From assembly GCF_004214835.1 (NCBI RefSeq), contig NZ_PIQJ01000002.1, positions 186,001 to 250,000 on the forward strand: a stretch of DNA of 64,000 nucleotides, written 5' to 3'. Below the pieces are notes generated by a model. The model was not told the DNA's origin, searched no databases, and worked only from the letters and a program-made list of their open reading frames with translations. Position 1 is the stretch's first letter; each line of letters begins with the position of its first letter. The DNA is from Pseudidiomarina tainanensis (lineage in GTDB: Bacteria > Pseudomonadota > Gammaproteobacteria > Enterobacterales > Alteromonadaceae). Position numbers and translations under genes: made by a program. This document shows, piece by piece, positions 6,502 through 16,893 of this stretch.

Positions 6502-8189
6502 CAGGTGTCGGGTTGCCAGGAGAGGCCGATGCGGGCATCGGTGACTTGGCATTCGCCGCCGGCTTTGACGCGTTTGGTGGCATCATCACCGGCCACCATC
6601 AAGCGGAATTCCTTCTCAATTAAGTTGAAGCTATTGCGCTCTTGGCACAGCAAGCGCAATGAATCTACCATGCCGCGGTCGCTCAAGAAGCGGGTGGTGG
6701 GTGGTTCTTGCACCACTTCTTCTGACTGCGCAAAACGTACATCGACAATGCCATCATCGGCAAAGCGGCCACGTGCACCAGCCACTAAGTAATGGAAGGT
6801 TGCGGCCACGGCATTGTCGGTTTGCTGAGCGCCCACACCGAAGAACACCCCTCGCTCACCCAGCACTTCAAACGCACCGGTTAATACGTTTACAGCTAAT
6901 GCGGTACGAGTATCAATACCCACCGCCAATGGCGTGTTGGTGGTCGCGGCAACGCGCAGTAAACGGCCATGACGGCCCATGTCAGAGAACTGGCCATCCA
7001 ATGTCGCAGAATTAAACAATCCAACACCGCCCAACGGATGGTAGGTTGCGCTTTCCGAGTTCATGTTACGTGGGCACGAGTCGTCTTTGCCACAGGCAAA
7101 TGGTGGTGCTTCGCCGGCAATCGCGCCAGCACGTAAAGCTTCAGCACTGGTACCGCTCGCGACCATTGAGCGTGCGGTCATCGCATTCATCGCGTCGCTG
7201 GTTGCGCCAACCACTAATTTGTTGGCGCGCATTTTTAAATAAATGCTGGTCATCAAATCAGTTGGCTGACTTAACGGATCTAAAAACGCTTTACGCACCA
7301 AACCCGGATCGTTACCGACAATCAGTACCGCATCAGCCCAATCCACAATTTTTGGCCCTTGCAATGCGTCTTTGCAGAACGCAACTTGCTGCTTGTGCTG
7401 CTCTGGGAATACCCGTGCGCGCTTCCAAGTACCGAGCTCTTGTTCACGTACCGCATCAAGATCATCACATTTACCGGTGCGCTGTGCGGCGTTCACCGCG
7501 GCATCAATGGGTAGCCAACGCACTTCCGCGCCGAGGCTATCAAATGCACTAATAAATGGCTCTACCGCCGTAATTGGGTCACGTGCGCCAGCGGCAGCAA
7601 TGGCAATACGCGGCGCAGCATCACCGCCACGAACTTTCTGCGCTTGCTCCAGCATTGCCGTTAAAATTTGGCGCTTCGCTAAAATCTTCGTCAAATCAAT
7701 CCGCGCCGTATCATGCTTGCCTTTCGGCGCCGGCATTTCGAGGTAATCAATAATCAGGTTCCACTCGCGCTCCGACAAACTGTCGTACAAATGACGTGTC
7801 GCGCGGCGGGTAAATTCTTCTTGGAAGCTTCGCTCAGGCACCACCTCAGAGCGCATGCGCTCGTACAAAATTTCCAGCGCCATTTTCACATCATCACGCG
7901 TTTTGCGACGATGCACTGGCCACAACTCATCGCGCAGCAATGGCGTGGTGTAGGCTTCGCTTAGGTTAATGTAGCGATCAGTACGCATGGTCTCGCCATC
8001 GAGCCAGTCGGTATCGTTACAGTGGGTCCAGGCCATGCTGGAACACAGCGCCATTTCATCGCCCATCAAAAATAGTTGATAATTTGGGCCCGTGGCGCGT
8101 TCAGCGTCTTGTGCTGACGCTTGTTGAGGAAAAATTAGACTACTTAATACCCCAAACACGAACCAAGCAGCAAAATTGAAGGTTTTCAT
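6498..8189 (-). CDS. Exported cyanophycinase-like (peptidase S51-like) protein
   Basis: A 563-residue protein with a signal peptide (about residues 1-26, ending QASA). The C-terminal half resembles cyanophycinases of the S51 family, with DAVLIVGNDPGLVRKAF, VVGATSDAMNAM at the usual Gly-Thr-Ser-Ala-Gly nucleophile elbow, LDGQFSDMGRHGRLLR and LAVGIDTRTALAVN. The serine of the elbow is present. The segment that normally reads IDQHF has Gln instead of His, so catalysis may be altered or lost. The N-terminal half (about 30-190) is not recognised. S51 enzymes hydrolyse cyanophycin or aspartyl dipeptides; the substrate here is unknown. The final residues end in a REP-like repeat that supplies the stop. 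It is divergent from a periplasmic binding protein gene. Confidence 0.62.
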   Translation of the reverse strand: MKTFNFAAWFVFGVLSSLIFPQQASAQDAERATGPNYQLFLMGDEMALCSSMAWTHCNDTDWLDGETMRTDRYINLSEAYTTPLLRDELWPVHRRKTRDDVKMALEILYERMRSEVVPERSFQEEFTRRATRHLYDSLSEREWNLIIDYLEMPAPKGKHDTARIDLTKILAKRQILTAMLEQAQKVRGGDAAPRIAIAAAGARDPITAVEPFISAFDSLGAEVRWLPIDAAVNAAQRTGKCDDLDAVREQELGTWKRARVFPEQHKQQVAFCKDALQGPKIVDWADAVLIVGNDPGLVRKAFLDPLSQPTDLMTSIYLKMRANKLVVGATSDAMNAMTARSMVASGTSAEALRAGAIAGEAPPFACGKDDSCPRNMNSESATYHPLGGVGLFNSATLDGQFSDMGRHGRLLRVAATTNTPLAVGIDTRTALAVNVLTGAFEVLGERGVFFGVGAQQTDNAVAATFHYLVAGARGRFADDGIVDVRFAQSEEVVQEPPTTRFLSDRGMVDSLRLLCQERNSFNLIEKEFRLMVAGDDATKRVKAGGECQVTDARIGLSWQPDTW

Positions 8190-8329
8190 GATGTACTCCT
8201 ACAACGTCAGGCGCTCAACCTAACGGCAATCAACGCAAAGGTCAATTTTAGTCTAGTTTCATAAAAGCTTCGACCTGATATACTGTCGAAGGTTTAATCG
8301 TTTCGTTAGAAACCGTAAGGAAGGTTTGT

Positions 8330-9760
8330 TTGACAGAGTCTTTGGCTAGGTTTGTAAAGCCCATCGCGCTACTTGTGATTGCCTTGCTGGCAAGCACCGT
8401 TGCGCGTGCTGAACAAACTACTCTGACCTTCCGCGCCCCCGATGACGGCCCCGTGCCTGCCGCCGTGCAAACTATTCTAGAAGAAGCTTATGCCGAACTG
8501 GGTATTCACTTGCGTTATGTCGATATGCCGCGCAACCGTAGCTTGGTGGAATCGAATGCCGGTCGTATTGCCGGCGAATTAGGGCGTCTCTCGGAACTTG
8601 ATACGCAGTTTGAAAATCTCGAACAAGTGCCGTTCCCGTTATTCAGTTTTGAAATTGTTTTAGTCGCTGACCGCCGCGACTGCGGTTTATGTACATTGGA
8701 TGATGTTGAGAATCTCGCTTTTATTAGTGGCATGCAAACGGTCATGGGCATACTCGAAGAATTTCAATTCAAGCGCCCATCGGTACAAGCATTAGATATT
8801 CAGCAGCTCAATTTAATGTTTACCAACAAGCGCGTGAAATCCGTGATGCTCAATGATTTCGAAGCGCGCCAACTCGGTTATTACGATAACCCTCATTTTA
8901 TTATCACGCCCATGCGCGCGTTGATTGGCTATCACTTTTTACATGAGAAACATGCGCACTTGATTCCGGCCTTGAACACCGTGCTAGAAGAAATGCACGC
9001 TGCTGGGCGTATCACTACAATTTATCGTGAGCACGGCGTCACGTTCGAACGGCGCAATGAATTCCCAGAACCACCGACTTTCCCGGCATTATCAGTGACT
9101 GCCGGTTTGATGGAGGAACGTGCCCAAGTAGATGGTACGGGCAGGTATTGGCGACTGATACAGGCGATTTTTGAGCCCATTACGCCGTCGCTTGAGCTGC
9201 ACACCAATAGCTATCAGCGCGCGGTGTTGGGCTTTAATGAGAATCGCTTTGATATTTTAGTTGGTGGTACGCAAACGCAGGTATCCATTGAAGGTGTACC
9301 GTCGTACACGCATTTTGATTACGGTAGTCCTGTTGCGGCATTTGCGCTGCAGCAAGCCGATTTAGAGGCGATGCAGGCTGGTAGCTTAAAGCGGCCCATC
9401 TGTTTTGTCGCCGGCTACGATTATCATAGCTTTTTCAAAGAGGGGTTAACGTACTACCTGGCTAATAGCATTCTTGATTGTTTCGCGATGCTGGATATGC
9501 AACGGGTTGGCGCCGTCGTGGCTTTTGACGATAATGCCCCCGATTGGGCGGCGGCCGATTATGTGAAGCTGCCACTACGTGAGGCTTTGCCCATTCACGT
9601 GATGTTCCACGATACGCCACGCGGTCGTGAGCTACGTGATTGGTTTGATAAACGCTTGCGTGAGTTGGTAAAAAGCGGCGAAATCGCGGACATCATGACG
9701 CCTGCCCAACTGCAACATGCTCGTTTAGCGGCGAGTTTACCTAAAACTTCAACGCCATAG
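8330..9760 (+). CDS. Periplasmic substrate-binding protein with two SBP_bac_3-like lobes
   Basis: A 476-residue protein starting at a TTG with a good AAGGAAGG ribosome-binding site. The signal peptide covers about residues 1-27 (LLASTVARA). Two tandem regions (about 30-240 and 248-465) resemble family 3 solute-binding domains, with LTFRAPDDGPVPAAVQTILEEAYAELGIHLRYVDMPRNRSL in the first read in several parts. Both lack adjacent ABC permease genes. Such proteins in this group are often orphan sensors or binding proteins with poorly known ligands. It is followed three bases later by trmL, suggesting cotranscription. Confidence 0.65.
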   Translation: MTESLARFVKPIALLVIALLASTVARAEQTTLTFRAPDDGPVPAAVQTILEEAYAELGIHLRYVDMPRNRSLVESNAGRIAGELGRLSELDTQFENLEQVPFPLFSFEIVLVADRRDCGLCTLDDVENLAFISGMQTVMGILEEFQFKRPSVQALDIQQLNLMFTNKRVKSVMLNDFEARQLGYYDNPHFIITPMRALIGYHFLHEKHAHLIPALNTVLEEMHAAGRITTIYREHGVTFERRNEFPEPPTFPALSVTAGLMEERAQVDGTGRYWRLIQAIFEPITPSLELHTNSYQRAVLGFNENRFDILVGGTQTQVSIEGVPSYTHFDYGSPVAAFALQQADLEAMQAGSLKRPICFVAGYDYHSFFKEGLTYYLANSILDCFAMLDMQRVGAVVAFDDNAPDWAAADYVKLPLREALPIHVMFHDTPRGRELRDWFDKRLRELVKSGEIADIMTPAQLQHARLAASLPKTSTP

Positions 9761-9787
9761 TGAATGGCTAAAGTGTCGAGTCTCGGA

Positions 9788-10252
9788 ATGTTTCATATTG
9801 CTTTATTTAATCCCGTTATGCCTGCAAACACCGGCAATGTTATCCGCCTTGCGGCCAACAACGGCTGTACGTTGCACTTAATTGAGCCGCTAGGTTTTGA
9901 TTTTGAAGAGAAGAAACTACGCCGCGCTGGGCTTGATTATCATGACTTAAGCCGCGTTGAGCGCTATCCTGATTTCAATGCATTTAAACAAGCCATGGGT
10001 GAGCGCACCATTTATGCGATTACCACCAAGGGCTCCCGCGGCTACGCTGAGGTGCAGTATCAGCCGGGCGATGTGTTGCTGTTTGGTTCTGAAACCAGCG
10101 GCTTAGCACCTGATGTGATGGCGCAGATTGCTCCAGAGCAGCGGATACGGATTCCCATGATGCCCAATAACCGCTCGCTGAATTTATCGAACTCGGTTGC
10201 GATTGTGAGTTATGAAGCGTGGCGACAACAAGGATTTACAGATGGCTGCTAA
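9788..10252 (+). CDS. trmL: tRNA (cytidine(34)-2'-O)-methyltransferase TrmL
   Basis: A SPOUT-class methyltransferase that modifies the wobble base of tRNA-Leu isoacceptors with AdoMet. Family motifs are [14 protein letters not shown] near residue 15, [11 protein letters not shown] near 45, [12 protein letters not shown] near 100 and [19 protein letters not shown], the trefoil-knot AdoMet site near 122-140. The frame is open from an ATG at 9764. The internal ATG at 9788 begins [10 protein letters not shown], matching family N-termini, so I prefer it (154 residues). Its 3' end overlaps the next gene by 11 bases. Confidence 0.9.
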   Translation: MFHIALFNPVMPANTGNVIRLAANNGCTLHLIEPLGFDFEEKKLRRAGLDYHDLSRVERYPDFNAFKQAMGERTIYAITTKGSRGYAEVQYQPGDVLLFGSETSGLAPDVMAQIAPEQRIRIPMMPNNRSLNLSNSVAIVSYEAWRQQGFTDGC

Positions 10253-11216
10253 TCAAGCACACGACAACTATGCATATTGGGTAAAAATTGCGACCCGCGC
10301 GTCAGTATCTGTCGCTTTTATTTTAATTGCGGTCAAAGTGGCAGCTTGGTTAATGACCGACTCCAGCAGTATGTTGGCGTCGTTAACCGACTCATTATTG
10401 GATAGTCTGGCTAGTTTATTCACCTTCTTTGCGGTGCGTTATGCAGTTCAGCCAGCTGATAACGAACATCGCTTTGGCCACGGCAAAGCCGAGTCACTCG
10501 CAGCGTTGGTGCAATCCGCACTCATCACCGGTTCGGCTATGTTGCTACTGATACACAGCGCGCAGCAGTGGATTCAAGGTACGCCGGTACACCAAGCTGA
10601 AATTGGCGTATATGTGTCAGTGTTTGCGATCGCGTTGACGCTTGGATTAGTGATTTTACAACGTATTGCGATTAAGAAAACCGGCTCGCAAGCGATTGCT
10701 GCGGATGCCCTGCATTTTTCCTCAGATTTATTGCTCAATAGTGCGGTTATCGTCGCTTTGATTTTAAGTGCTTATGGCTGGCTATGGGCCGATAGCGTTT
10801 TCGCTATCATTATTGCGATATTCTTGGCACAAGGTGCGGTTCGTATTGGTTGGGATGCCTTCCAATCGCTCATGGATCGTGAGTTACCAGAAGTCGAGAA
10901 GCAGCTCATTATCGATACCATTAAAGGCATTCAAGGTGTGCGTGGTTTGCATGGTTTAAAGACCCGTTCAGCGGGGCCGACCCGGTTTGTGCAATGCCAT
11001 ATTGAGCTGGACGACAACTTAAATCTGCGGCAAGCGCATGACATCGCCGACAAAGCCGAACTCGCTGTTGCCAACTTGTTCGACTATACCGACGTGATTA
11101 TCCATATGGACCCGTTATCGGTAGTTCCGGTTGAACTGGATACCGAGGTTAGTTTGGCTGAAACCAGCCCAATACCGCATCAAGCGCCTGCTGACGGAAA
11201 CGATCCGACTCCATAA
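10242..11216 (+). CDS. fieF: Cation diffusion facilitator (FieF-like) exporter
   Basis: A CDF-family divalent cation/proton antiporter of the inner membrane, 324 residues from the ATG at 10242 (AGGA ribosome-binding site about 11 bases upstream). Six membrane helices are expected. The metal site is visible as DSLLDS in TM2 and HFSSD in TM5, matching the Asp/His arrangement of E. coli FieF (Zn/Fe). The cytosolic domain follows from about residue 200. The frame also opens at 10212, but that start lies further inside trmL and has no better ribosome-binding site. The last 68 bases overlap the oppositely oriented hydrolase gene. Confidence 0.9.
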   Translation: MAANQAHDNYAYWVKIATRASVSVAFILIAVKVAAWLMTDSSSMLASLTDSLLDSLASLFTFFAVRYAVQPADNEHRFGHGKAESLAALVQSALITGSAMLLLIHSAQQWIQGTPVHQAEIGVYVSVFAIALTLGLVILQRIAIKKTGSQAIAADALHFSSDLLLNSAVIVALILSAYGWLWADSVFAIIIAIFLAQGAVRIGWDAFQSLMDRELPEVEKQLIIDTIKGIQGVRGLHGLKTRSAGPTRFVQCHIELDDNLNLRQAHDIADKAELAVANLFDYTDVIIHMDPLSVVPVELDTEVSLAETSPIPHQAPADGNDPTP

Positions 11217-12123
11217 ATAATTCATGCTTGGCACCATCAATGCATTTCATTTGGCTTTGTTTGTTGCCAAGCTTTTCGAAGAATTCAAGTTGCTGGCGAT
11301 TATCGACCACGCTGTCGGCGCCGGATTGCAGCATTAATACCGGCACTTCAATACGCTCGGCTTGCTGATGCGCAGCCCGAATGGCGCCAAAAGCTTGCGC
11401 TAACCAATTAAACGTTGGCCCACCGAGTTTCACTTCAGGGTTTTCCTCGTAGGCATCGCGAAACATTTGATAGCGTGTTTCGCTGTGAGTGAGCTCATTT
11501 TCATCAAATGGTACATGCACATAATCGGTCATACCAATGAAGTACCAAGGCTTGCGGGGGCTTATCCAACGATTCAACAATGCACCGCCAACGGCAATGG
11601 TTTTCGCCAACCACTGCGGTGTGTCACCCGTCAGTATGCCGAGCATCGGCGAAGAGAATACGGCTTTGCGGATGCTATGCTTATGCTGTGCTAAGTACAA
11701 TGCGCTGATGGCACCCCCCATCGAGTGGGCTAATAAATAGTGGGGTACACGCGGAAAGTAGCGCGTCGCCTCTTGCACCACAGCATCTAAGTCATCCACA
11801 AAATCTTGAAATTGATCGATATGCCCGTGATGCGGATTGTTACTGAGACGATCCGAGAAACCTTGCCCACGATGATCGACCACAGCAACCGCATAGTTCG
11901 ATTGCGCCAGTTGCCACACCAGCTCTTGATATTTTAATGCCGCTTCAATGCGCCCAGGGCAGATAATGACAAGCCCTTGCGGATGCACTGGGCGATGCAA
12001 GAACCAATGCAACACCACGCCATCAGGGCGAGCTAAATGGTGAACTTCAACGTGGTCGCGCCAAAACGGCTGAATTTGTTGGGAATAAAAGCGTATCCAT
12101 TGCGGGTCTTCATCCGTGTACAT
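11149..12123 (-). CDS. Lysophospholipase-like alpha/beta hydrolase (PldB type)
   Basis: A 324-residue soluble hydrolase resembling lysophospholipase L2. The lid-containing Hydrolase_4 fold has the nucleophile elbow LAHSMGGAIS (Ser near 137), oxyanion segment IICPGRIEAALKY, acid residue in QSGADSVVD (near 270) and His in [10 protein letters not shown] (near 298). It begins directly after the stop of the histidine kinase gene without a gap, so it is probably the third gene of a response regulator-kinase-hydrolase operon, perhaps an envelope-lipid output of that system. Its 3' end overlaps fieF convergently. Confidence 0.85.
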   Translation of the reverse strand: MYTDEDPQWIRFYSQQIQPFWRDHVEVHHLARPDGVVLHWFLHRPVHPQGLVIICPGRIEAALKYQELVWQLAQSNYAVAVVDHRGQGFSDRLSNNPHHGHIDQFQDFVDDLDAVVQEATRYFPRVPHYLLAHSMGGAISALYLAQHKHSIRKAVFSSPMLGILTGDTPQWLAKTIAVGGALLNRWISPRKPWYFIGMTDYVHVPFDENELTHSETRYQMFRDAYEENPEVKLGGPTFNWLAQAFGAIRAAHQQAERIEVPVLMLQSGADSVVDNRQQLEFFEKLGNKQSQMKCIDGAKHELFMESDRFRQQALDAVLGWFQPN

Positions 12124-13545
12124 TTAATTCGACTCCTGCGGCTCCTGTTCTGGCGCATCAGCTTGTTCTTGCTCGGCTTCGGTTGCGGTGTCAAACGGCA
12201 CAATTGGCAAGTTTACCGAGACTTCGAGGCCACCTTCTGGATGGTTGCGAGCAGTTACCGAACCGCCCAACACATTCGCAGCTCGTAAGCTTAGTGCCAT
12301 TCCAAGGCCAACGCCAGCTTTATGATGGCGCGATGGATCACCGCGGAAAAATGGTTCGAATAGTTGCGCTAGCTGAGCTTCTGGCACGCCGTCGCCATGG
12401 TCGCGCACCAAAATCGTAAACGCTGCATCGTTGTGGCGCACGCAATCAAGCTCGATGATGCCAGCGGTATATTGCAATGCGTTTCGAACGAGGTTCTCAA
12501 TCACCAAGCGCAATAATTCATCATCGGTTGCCGTAACGGGCCAGTCGGCATCAAGAACAATCACGCGTTCGCCGTATTTCGTGTCGACATAGGCGAGATC
12601 GGCCGCGAGAGTTTTTGCCAGCGCATGGGTATCGACAGGTTGCGGATCAAGCTTCACCAAGCCGTTCTCCAGCCGTGATAATGACAGTATTCGTTCAATG
12701 ATGGTTCCGAGCCGATCCACATCGCGACTCATTTGGGTGAGATGTGGATTCGCATCCGGGTTGTCGTCGTCTTGGCTCAGCATGAGTGCGACTTGCATAC
12801 GTGCCAGCGGTGAACGTAGTTCGTGCGATACGTCACTCAAAAGACGACGCTGGGCATCGCGCGACACTTTTAAATCGTGGGCCGCAGTTTCTAGCGCACG
12901 AGCTAATTCGCCGAGTTCATCGGTACGGCGCGGCAAACGCTTGAGGTGCAGTTTGTCGGCACCGGCGGCTATTTCGCGGGTTGCACTGATTAGTCGCTTT
13001 AACGGTAATACCAACCAAAAACCAAGCAACACGGCAATCAAGAGTGAGCCAAATACCAGTACCATGGTTTGTGCTTGTTCAGCACGCTCTGAGTTCACCT
13101 GTTGATCCACACGTTCGTCTTCGGTGAGCGGCCGAACTAACAAAATGCGCTGATTTTCTAATACAAATGGCCCAACCAACATACCGTTTGGCAAACGCAA
13201 TTGCTCGGCCCGGTTCGCATCGAGTTGACGCAGTAATTCACGGCGATAGGTATTCGCCAAGTTGGGCTCGAGCTGCAAGCGATTGGGCCCTTCCTCAGGG
13301 GTTACTGCGGCGGCCACGCGGTAGTTTCCGGCCAATAATCGGCCTGGTGTTAGCGAAGCAAACGTCGTTTGATCGCTCAGGAGTGGCGAGAGTGTCTCTT
13401 GAACTTCTTGCGGTAATGGTTTCGCTGTTTCTGGTTGAGCATACCAAATCGCTAATAAGAAACCGCTACTGGCCACTGCAAATAGCAGCGCCCAGAATAG
13501 CAGTAACAGCCGAAGCGTTAGCGAGTGGTACCAGCGAATTTGCAT
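12124..13545 (-). CDS. CpxA-like sensor histidine kinase
   Basis: A 473-residue membrane kinase with TM1 at about 12-33, a periplasmic loop of about 125 residues and TM2 at about 160-182. HAMP follows at about 185-240, then HisKA with DVSHELRSPLARMQ (phosphoacceptor His near 248). The HATPase_c domain has VIENLVRNALQY, RDHGDGVPE and KAGVGLGMAL. The domain order and the LVLPLKRLISATREIA HAMP start fit the CpxA/envelope-stress group. The C-terminal tail is acidic and Gln-rich. It lies 7 bases after the response regulator gene and directly before a lysophospholipase-like gene. Confidence 0.85.
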   Translation of the reverse strand: MQIRWYHSLTLRLLLLFWALLFAVASSGFLLAIWYAQPETAKPLPQEVQETLSPLLSDQTTFASLTPGRLLAGNYRVAAAVTPEEGPNRLQLEPNLANTYRRELLRQLDANRAEQLRLPNGMLVGPFVLENQRILLVRPLTEDERVDQQVNSERAEQAQTMVLVFGSLLIAVLLGFWLVLPLKRLISATREIAAGADKLHLKRLPRRTDELGELARALETAAHDLKVSRDAQRRLLSDVSHELRSPLARMQVALMLSQDDDNPDANPHLTQMSRDVDRLGTIIERILSLSRLENGLVKLDPQPVDTHALAKTLAADLAYVDTKYGERVIVLDADWPVTATDDELLRLVIENLVRNALQYTAGIIELDCVRHNDAAFTILVRDHGDGVPEAQLAQLFEPFFRGDPSRHHKAGVGLGMALSLRAANVLGGSVTARNHPEGGLEVSVNLPIVPFDTATEAEQEQADAPEQEPQESN

Positions 13546-13552
13546 GCGCGCC

Positions 13553-14230
13553 TCACGCTAATTGAAGTAGGCGGTAGCCTCGGCCACGAACGGTTTGAAT
13601 GCGCTCTGGATTATGGTCGATTTTCTTACGGATATTACTGATATGCACGTCGAGGCTGCGGTCAAACGGTGCCAACTGACGACCTAACGCTGCAACGGAT
13701 AATTGATCCTTGCTGACCACTTGGCCTTTGCCTTGTACCAAGGCACGAAGGATATCGAACTCGGTTGGCGTCAACTCCAGCAATTGTTCATCGCAACGCA
13801 CTTCGTTTTGCAGTGGATTCACATGGAAACCTGCGTACTCGAGTGGCTCTGGGCGCACTGAGGTATTTGGTGTGCGACGCAACAATGCTTTCACGCGTGC
13901 GACGAGCTCGCGCGGGTTAAATGGCTTCGGCAAATAATCGTCAGCGCCAAGTTCGAGACCTTGTACGCGATCGTCATCATCGCCGCGCGCAGTTAACATG
14001 AGTACCGGCGTGCTGCGTAACTGCTGACGCAAGCGTTGTAATAACTGAAAGCCATCGATACCCGGCAACATCACATCCAGTAGAATCAAGTCATAAGAGC
14101 CGCTCAATGCGCGTTGCAGGCCAATTTCACCATCTGGCGCGAGCGTCAATTGATACCCCTCCTTGGTGAGAATTTGTTCCAACATACTGCTTAATTCTGC
14201 ATCATCATCTACAAGTAATAACTTAGTCAT
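13553..14230 (-). CDS. CpxR-like OmpR-family response regulator
   Basis: A 225-residue regulator with REC at about 3-118 (acidic pair VDDD, phospho-Asp in DLILLDVMLPG near 51, Lys in DDYLPKPFNP near 101) and a winged helix at about 128-222 (LELTPTEFDILRALV, RSLDVHISNIRKKI). The winged-helix sequence and pairing with a CpxA-like kinase suggest an envelope-stress system. I leave the symbol empty because orthology with cpxR is not proven. First gene of the operon. The 106-base gap to the ntrC stop should carry its promoter. Confidence 0.88.
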   Translation of the reverse strand: MTKLLLVDDDAELSSMLEQILTKEGYQLTLAPDGEIGLQRALSGSYDLILLDVMLPGIDGFQLLQRLRQQLRSTPVLMLTARGDDDDRVQGLELGADDYLPKPFNPRELVARVKALLRRTPNTSVRPEPLEYAGFHVNPLQNEVRCDEQLLELTPTEFDILRALVQGKGQVVSKDQLSVAALGRQLAPFDRSLDVHISNIRKKIDHNPERIQTVRGRGYRLLQLA

Positions 14231-14336
14231 GGGATGTCGTCCTGCGTATTTGTCTACAGCTTATAATCGGTGTTCTTAATTATGTAAAGATTCGGCGTCG
14301 CTTGATACCGTGTTTACAGAACTTTTACCGGTGCTG

Positions 14337-15731
14337 TTATTTGATTTCGTTGAGTTTGCGCGCAACTGTATTGCGGCCCCAACCCAACAATTCGGCGGCT
14401 CGTTGCTTGTGCCCTTCCGTGTGTTCTAAGGCAACATCAAGCGCTAACCGTTCAATACTAGGTAGCAGGTCATCTAAGATATGGGTTTCACCTGCTGCAC
14501 ACCGAGTTTCTAACTCGCTACGCAACAGTGTATACCATTGGGCGGAATTTTCCTGCGGCATTTTGCCGCTTTCAGGAAATAAATCTTCAGGTAAATCAGG
14601 CACATCGATAGTGTGCCCCGGTGCCATCACCGTCAGCCAGCGGCAGGTATTTTCTAGTTGTCGGACGTTTCCCGGCCACGGCGCTTGTTGCAACACCTGC
14701 TCTGCCTCCGCAGTTAAGCGCTTCGGGGCGCCGCCGAGTTCTTTAGCGGCATTTTGCAAAAAGTGTTGGGCTAATTGTGGAATATCTTCGCGGCGCTCAG
14801 CCAAGCTTGGTAGTTGCAGGCGAATCACATTTAAGCGATGAAACAGATCTTCACGAAATGCGCCTTCAGTCACCCGTTGTTCTAAGTGTTGATGCGTTGC
14901 GGCAATAATGCGCACATCAACTTTAACCGGTTGATAGCTACCCACCGGATAAAACTGCCCTTCGGCCAATACCCGCAGTAAGCGCGTTTGCACGGCCAGC
15001 GGCATATCGCCAATTTCATCGAGAAACAGGGTGCCGCCGTGCGCTTGTTCAAAGCGCCCTTGGCGTTTTTGCGTGGCACCGGTGAAGGCACCTTTTTCGT
15101 GGCCGAATAACTCCGACTCAATCAGATCAGCGGGAATCGCCGCCATATTCAAGGCAATAAACGGCTTGTTGGCGCGTGGGCTATGCTGATGCAAAGCGCG
15201 GGCAACCAACTCTTTTCCGCTACCGGAAGCACCGGTAATCAGCACCGTGACGCTGGAATGGGACAAACGACCAATTGCCCGGAATACGTCTTGCATGGCT
15301 GGCGCGTTGCCAATCATTTCGCGTACTTCTGTGCTGTTGTTCGCGTCATCTGCTGGCGTTTGTGCGGACGATTCCCGAGTTAACGCGCGGCTAACCGTAT
15401 GCACCACTTCGTCTAAATCAAATGGCTTGGCCAAATACTCAAAGGCACCGCCTTGAAAGGCACTAACCGCTGAATCAAGGTCTGAGTGGGCCGTCATCAC
15501 AATCACCGCCACTTGCGGAAACTCGGTGGATACTTTGCGCAATACTTGCAAGCCGTCAGCACCGGGCATGCGGATATCGGTGAGTAATACTTTTGGCACG
15601 TCTTGCCGCAGCGCGTCGTACAGGCTTTGAGCATCGGCGAAACTTTCCGTCGCTAAACCAGCGCGCGCCAAAGCACGTTCTAGTACCCAGCGAATCGAGC
15701 TGTCGTCATCTAATATCCATATCTCACTCAC
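14337..15731 (-). CDS. glnG: Nitrogen regulator NtrC (NR-I), sigma-54 activator
   Basis: A 464-residue NtrC. REC covers about 3-115 ([14 protein letters not shown], phospho-Asp in [17 protein letters not shown]). The AAA+ domain at about 140-375 carries Walker A GASGSGKE, the sigma-54-contacting GAFTGA loop and Walker [13 protein letters not shown] Fis-type HTH ends the protein ([19 protein letters not shown]). Its start overlaps the ntrB stop by 8 bases, so it is translationally coupled to its kinase. Two perfect NtrC boxes lie upstream of glnA nearby, consistent with its role. Confidence 0.95.
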   Translation of the reverse strand: MSEIWILDDDSSIRWVLERALARAGLATESFADAQSLYDALRQDVPKVLLTDIRMPGADGLQVLRKVSTEFPQVAVIVMTAHSDLDSAVSAFQGGAFEYLAKPFDLDEVVHTVSRALTRESSAQTPADDANNSTEVREMIGNAPAMQDVFRAIGRLSHSSVTVLITGASGSGKELVARALHQHSPRANKPFIALNMAAIPADLIESELFGHEKGAFTGATQKRQGRFEQAHGGTLFLDEIGDMPLAVQTRLLRVLAEGQFYPVGSYQPVKVDVRIIAATHQHLEQRVTEGAFREDLFHRLNVIRLQLPSLAERREDIPQLAQHFLQNAAKELGGAPKRLTAEAEQVLQQAPWPGNVRQLENTCRWLTVMAPGHTIDVPDLPEDLFPESGKMPQENSAQWYTLLRSELETRCAAGETHILDDLLPSIERLALDVALEHTEGHKQRAAELLGWGRNTVARKLNEIK

Positions 15732-16893
15732 GGCCGCTACCTTTTTGGCTGGTTGGGTTGTGTTTATCGGCTACCGGCGTCTCAACGCGGGTTTCGATAT
15801 AGGGTAAATACACGCTAAATTCGGTGTGCCCGGGTTCAGAGCTGACTTCGATTTTACCGACGTGTTGGTGCACGAGGTTTTGCGCAATCGACAGGCCAAG
15901 GCCAGTGCCGCCAGCGCGCCCACTCACCATCGGGTAAAACAGGGTATCGCGCAGCGCGGGTGAAATGCCGGGGCCATTGTCTTGCACCACCACCACTGCG
16001 CATTGCCGATAACGGGTACCGTGAATGGTTTGTTGATGCACAATGCGGGTGCGTAAACTAATTGTCGGCGCTGGAGTCTGGCTTTCCTGCAACGCATCAC
16101 AAGCATTCATAACCAGATTAAGGAACACTTGCTCGAGTTGTTCCGCCGCCATGGTTAAGTCGGGCAAGCTAGGGTCATAGTCTTTCACCCATCGAATGCG
16201 CTGGCCGACGTCAAGCCGCGAAATTTGAACCACGTGCTCTAACAGTTCATGAATATTGGCCGGCTCGTGCGACTGAATTTGATTTGAGCCCAGCATGCGG
16301 TCCACCAACGTGCTTAAACGATCGGCCTGACGAATAATTAAATCGGTGTACTCACGCAATTCAGGGTCATCAAGCTCGCCGGCAAGCAGTTGCGCTGCAC
16401 CACGCAAGCCGCCCAGTGGGTTTTTAATTTCATGCGCAAGCCCGCGCACCATACTTTGCGCAGCTTGCAGCTGTTGTTGCTGACGCGTTTCTTGATTGAT
16501 GCGGCGTATTTGATCAATTTGCCGCAACTCAAGCAAAATCGTCAGGCGACCGTCGGGTTGCCGTAACGGCTGGGCGATAAACTCAATGGTGATGCGCTGA
16601 CCGTCATGGAGCACTAGCGACACGTCGCTGTCGGAAACAGACTGTTCATCTTGTAACGCGTGTTGCACCACAGCAGGCTCAAGACTGCTGAAATGAAATA
16701 AGCTGAAAAAGGGTTGTTGCTGAAAACGCCGCAAACTGCCATCCAAAATCGCTTCGGCGGCAGCATTCATGTATTCAATATGGAGGTGCTCATCCAGCAA
16801 GATAACCGCTGTGAGCAATTGATTTAACTGCGGTTGCACCACCGTGGTGCAATCGCTAACAGGCGTGCTGTCACGCTCAAGCTCCGCCGCCAC
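15724..16893 (-). CDS. glnL: Nitrogen regulation sensor kinase NtrB (NR-II)
   Basis: A cytosolic PAS-HisKA-HATPase kinase that phosphorylates or dephosphorylates NtrC under PII control. The PAS region (LLTAVILLDEHLHIEYMNAA) is followed by the H-box GLAHEIKNPLGGLRGAAQLL and ATP-binding motifs VFLNLVMNACDA, VQDNGPGI and GGTGLGLSIAQ. The frame is open up to 17046, but that part lies inside the upstream DUF4124 gene and encodes nothing NtrB-like. I choose the GTG at 16893, which has an AGGT ribosome-binding site and gives 389 residues. It overlaps the end of the DUF4124 gene by 17 bases. Confidence 0.9.
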   Translation of the reverse strand: MAAELERDSTPVSDCTTVVQPQLNQLLTAVILLDEHLHIEYMNAAAEAILDGSLRRFQQQPFFSLFHFSSLEPAVVQHALQDEQSVSDSDVSLVLHDGQRITIEFIAQPLRQPDGRLTILLELRQIDQIRRINQETRQQQQLQAAQSMVRGLAHEIKNPLGGLRGAAQLLAGELDDPELREYTDLIIRQADRLSTLVDRMLGSNQIQSHEPANIHELLEHVVQISRLDVGQRIRWVKDYDPSLPDLTMAAEQLEQVFLNLVMNACDALQESQTPAPTISLRTRIVHQQTIHGTRYRQCAVVVVQDNGPGISPALRDTLFYPMVSGRAGGTGLGLSIAQNLVHQHVGKIEVSSEPGHTEFSVYLPYIETRVETPVADKHNPTSQKGSGRE

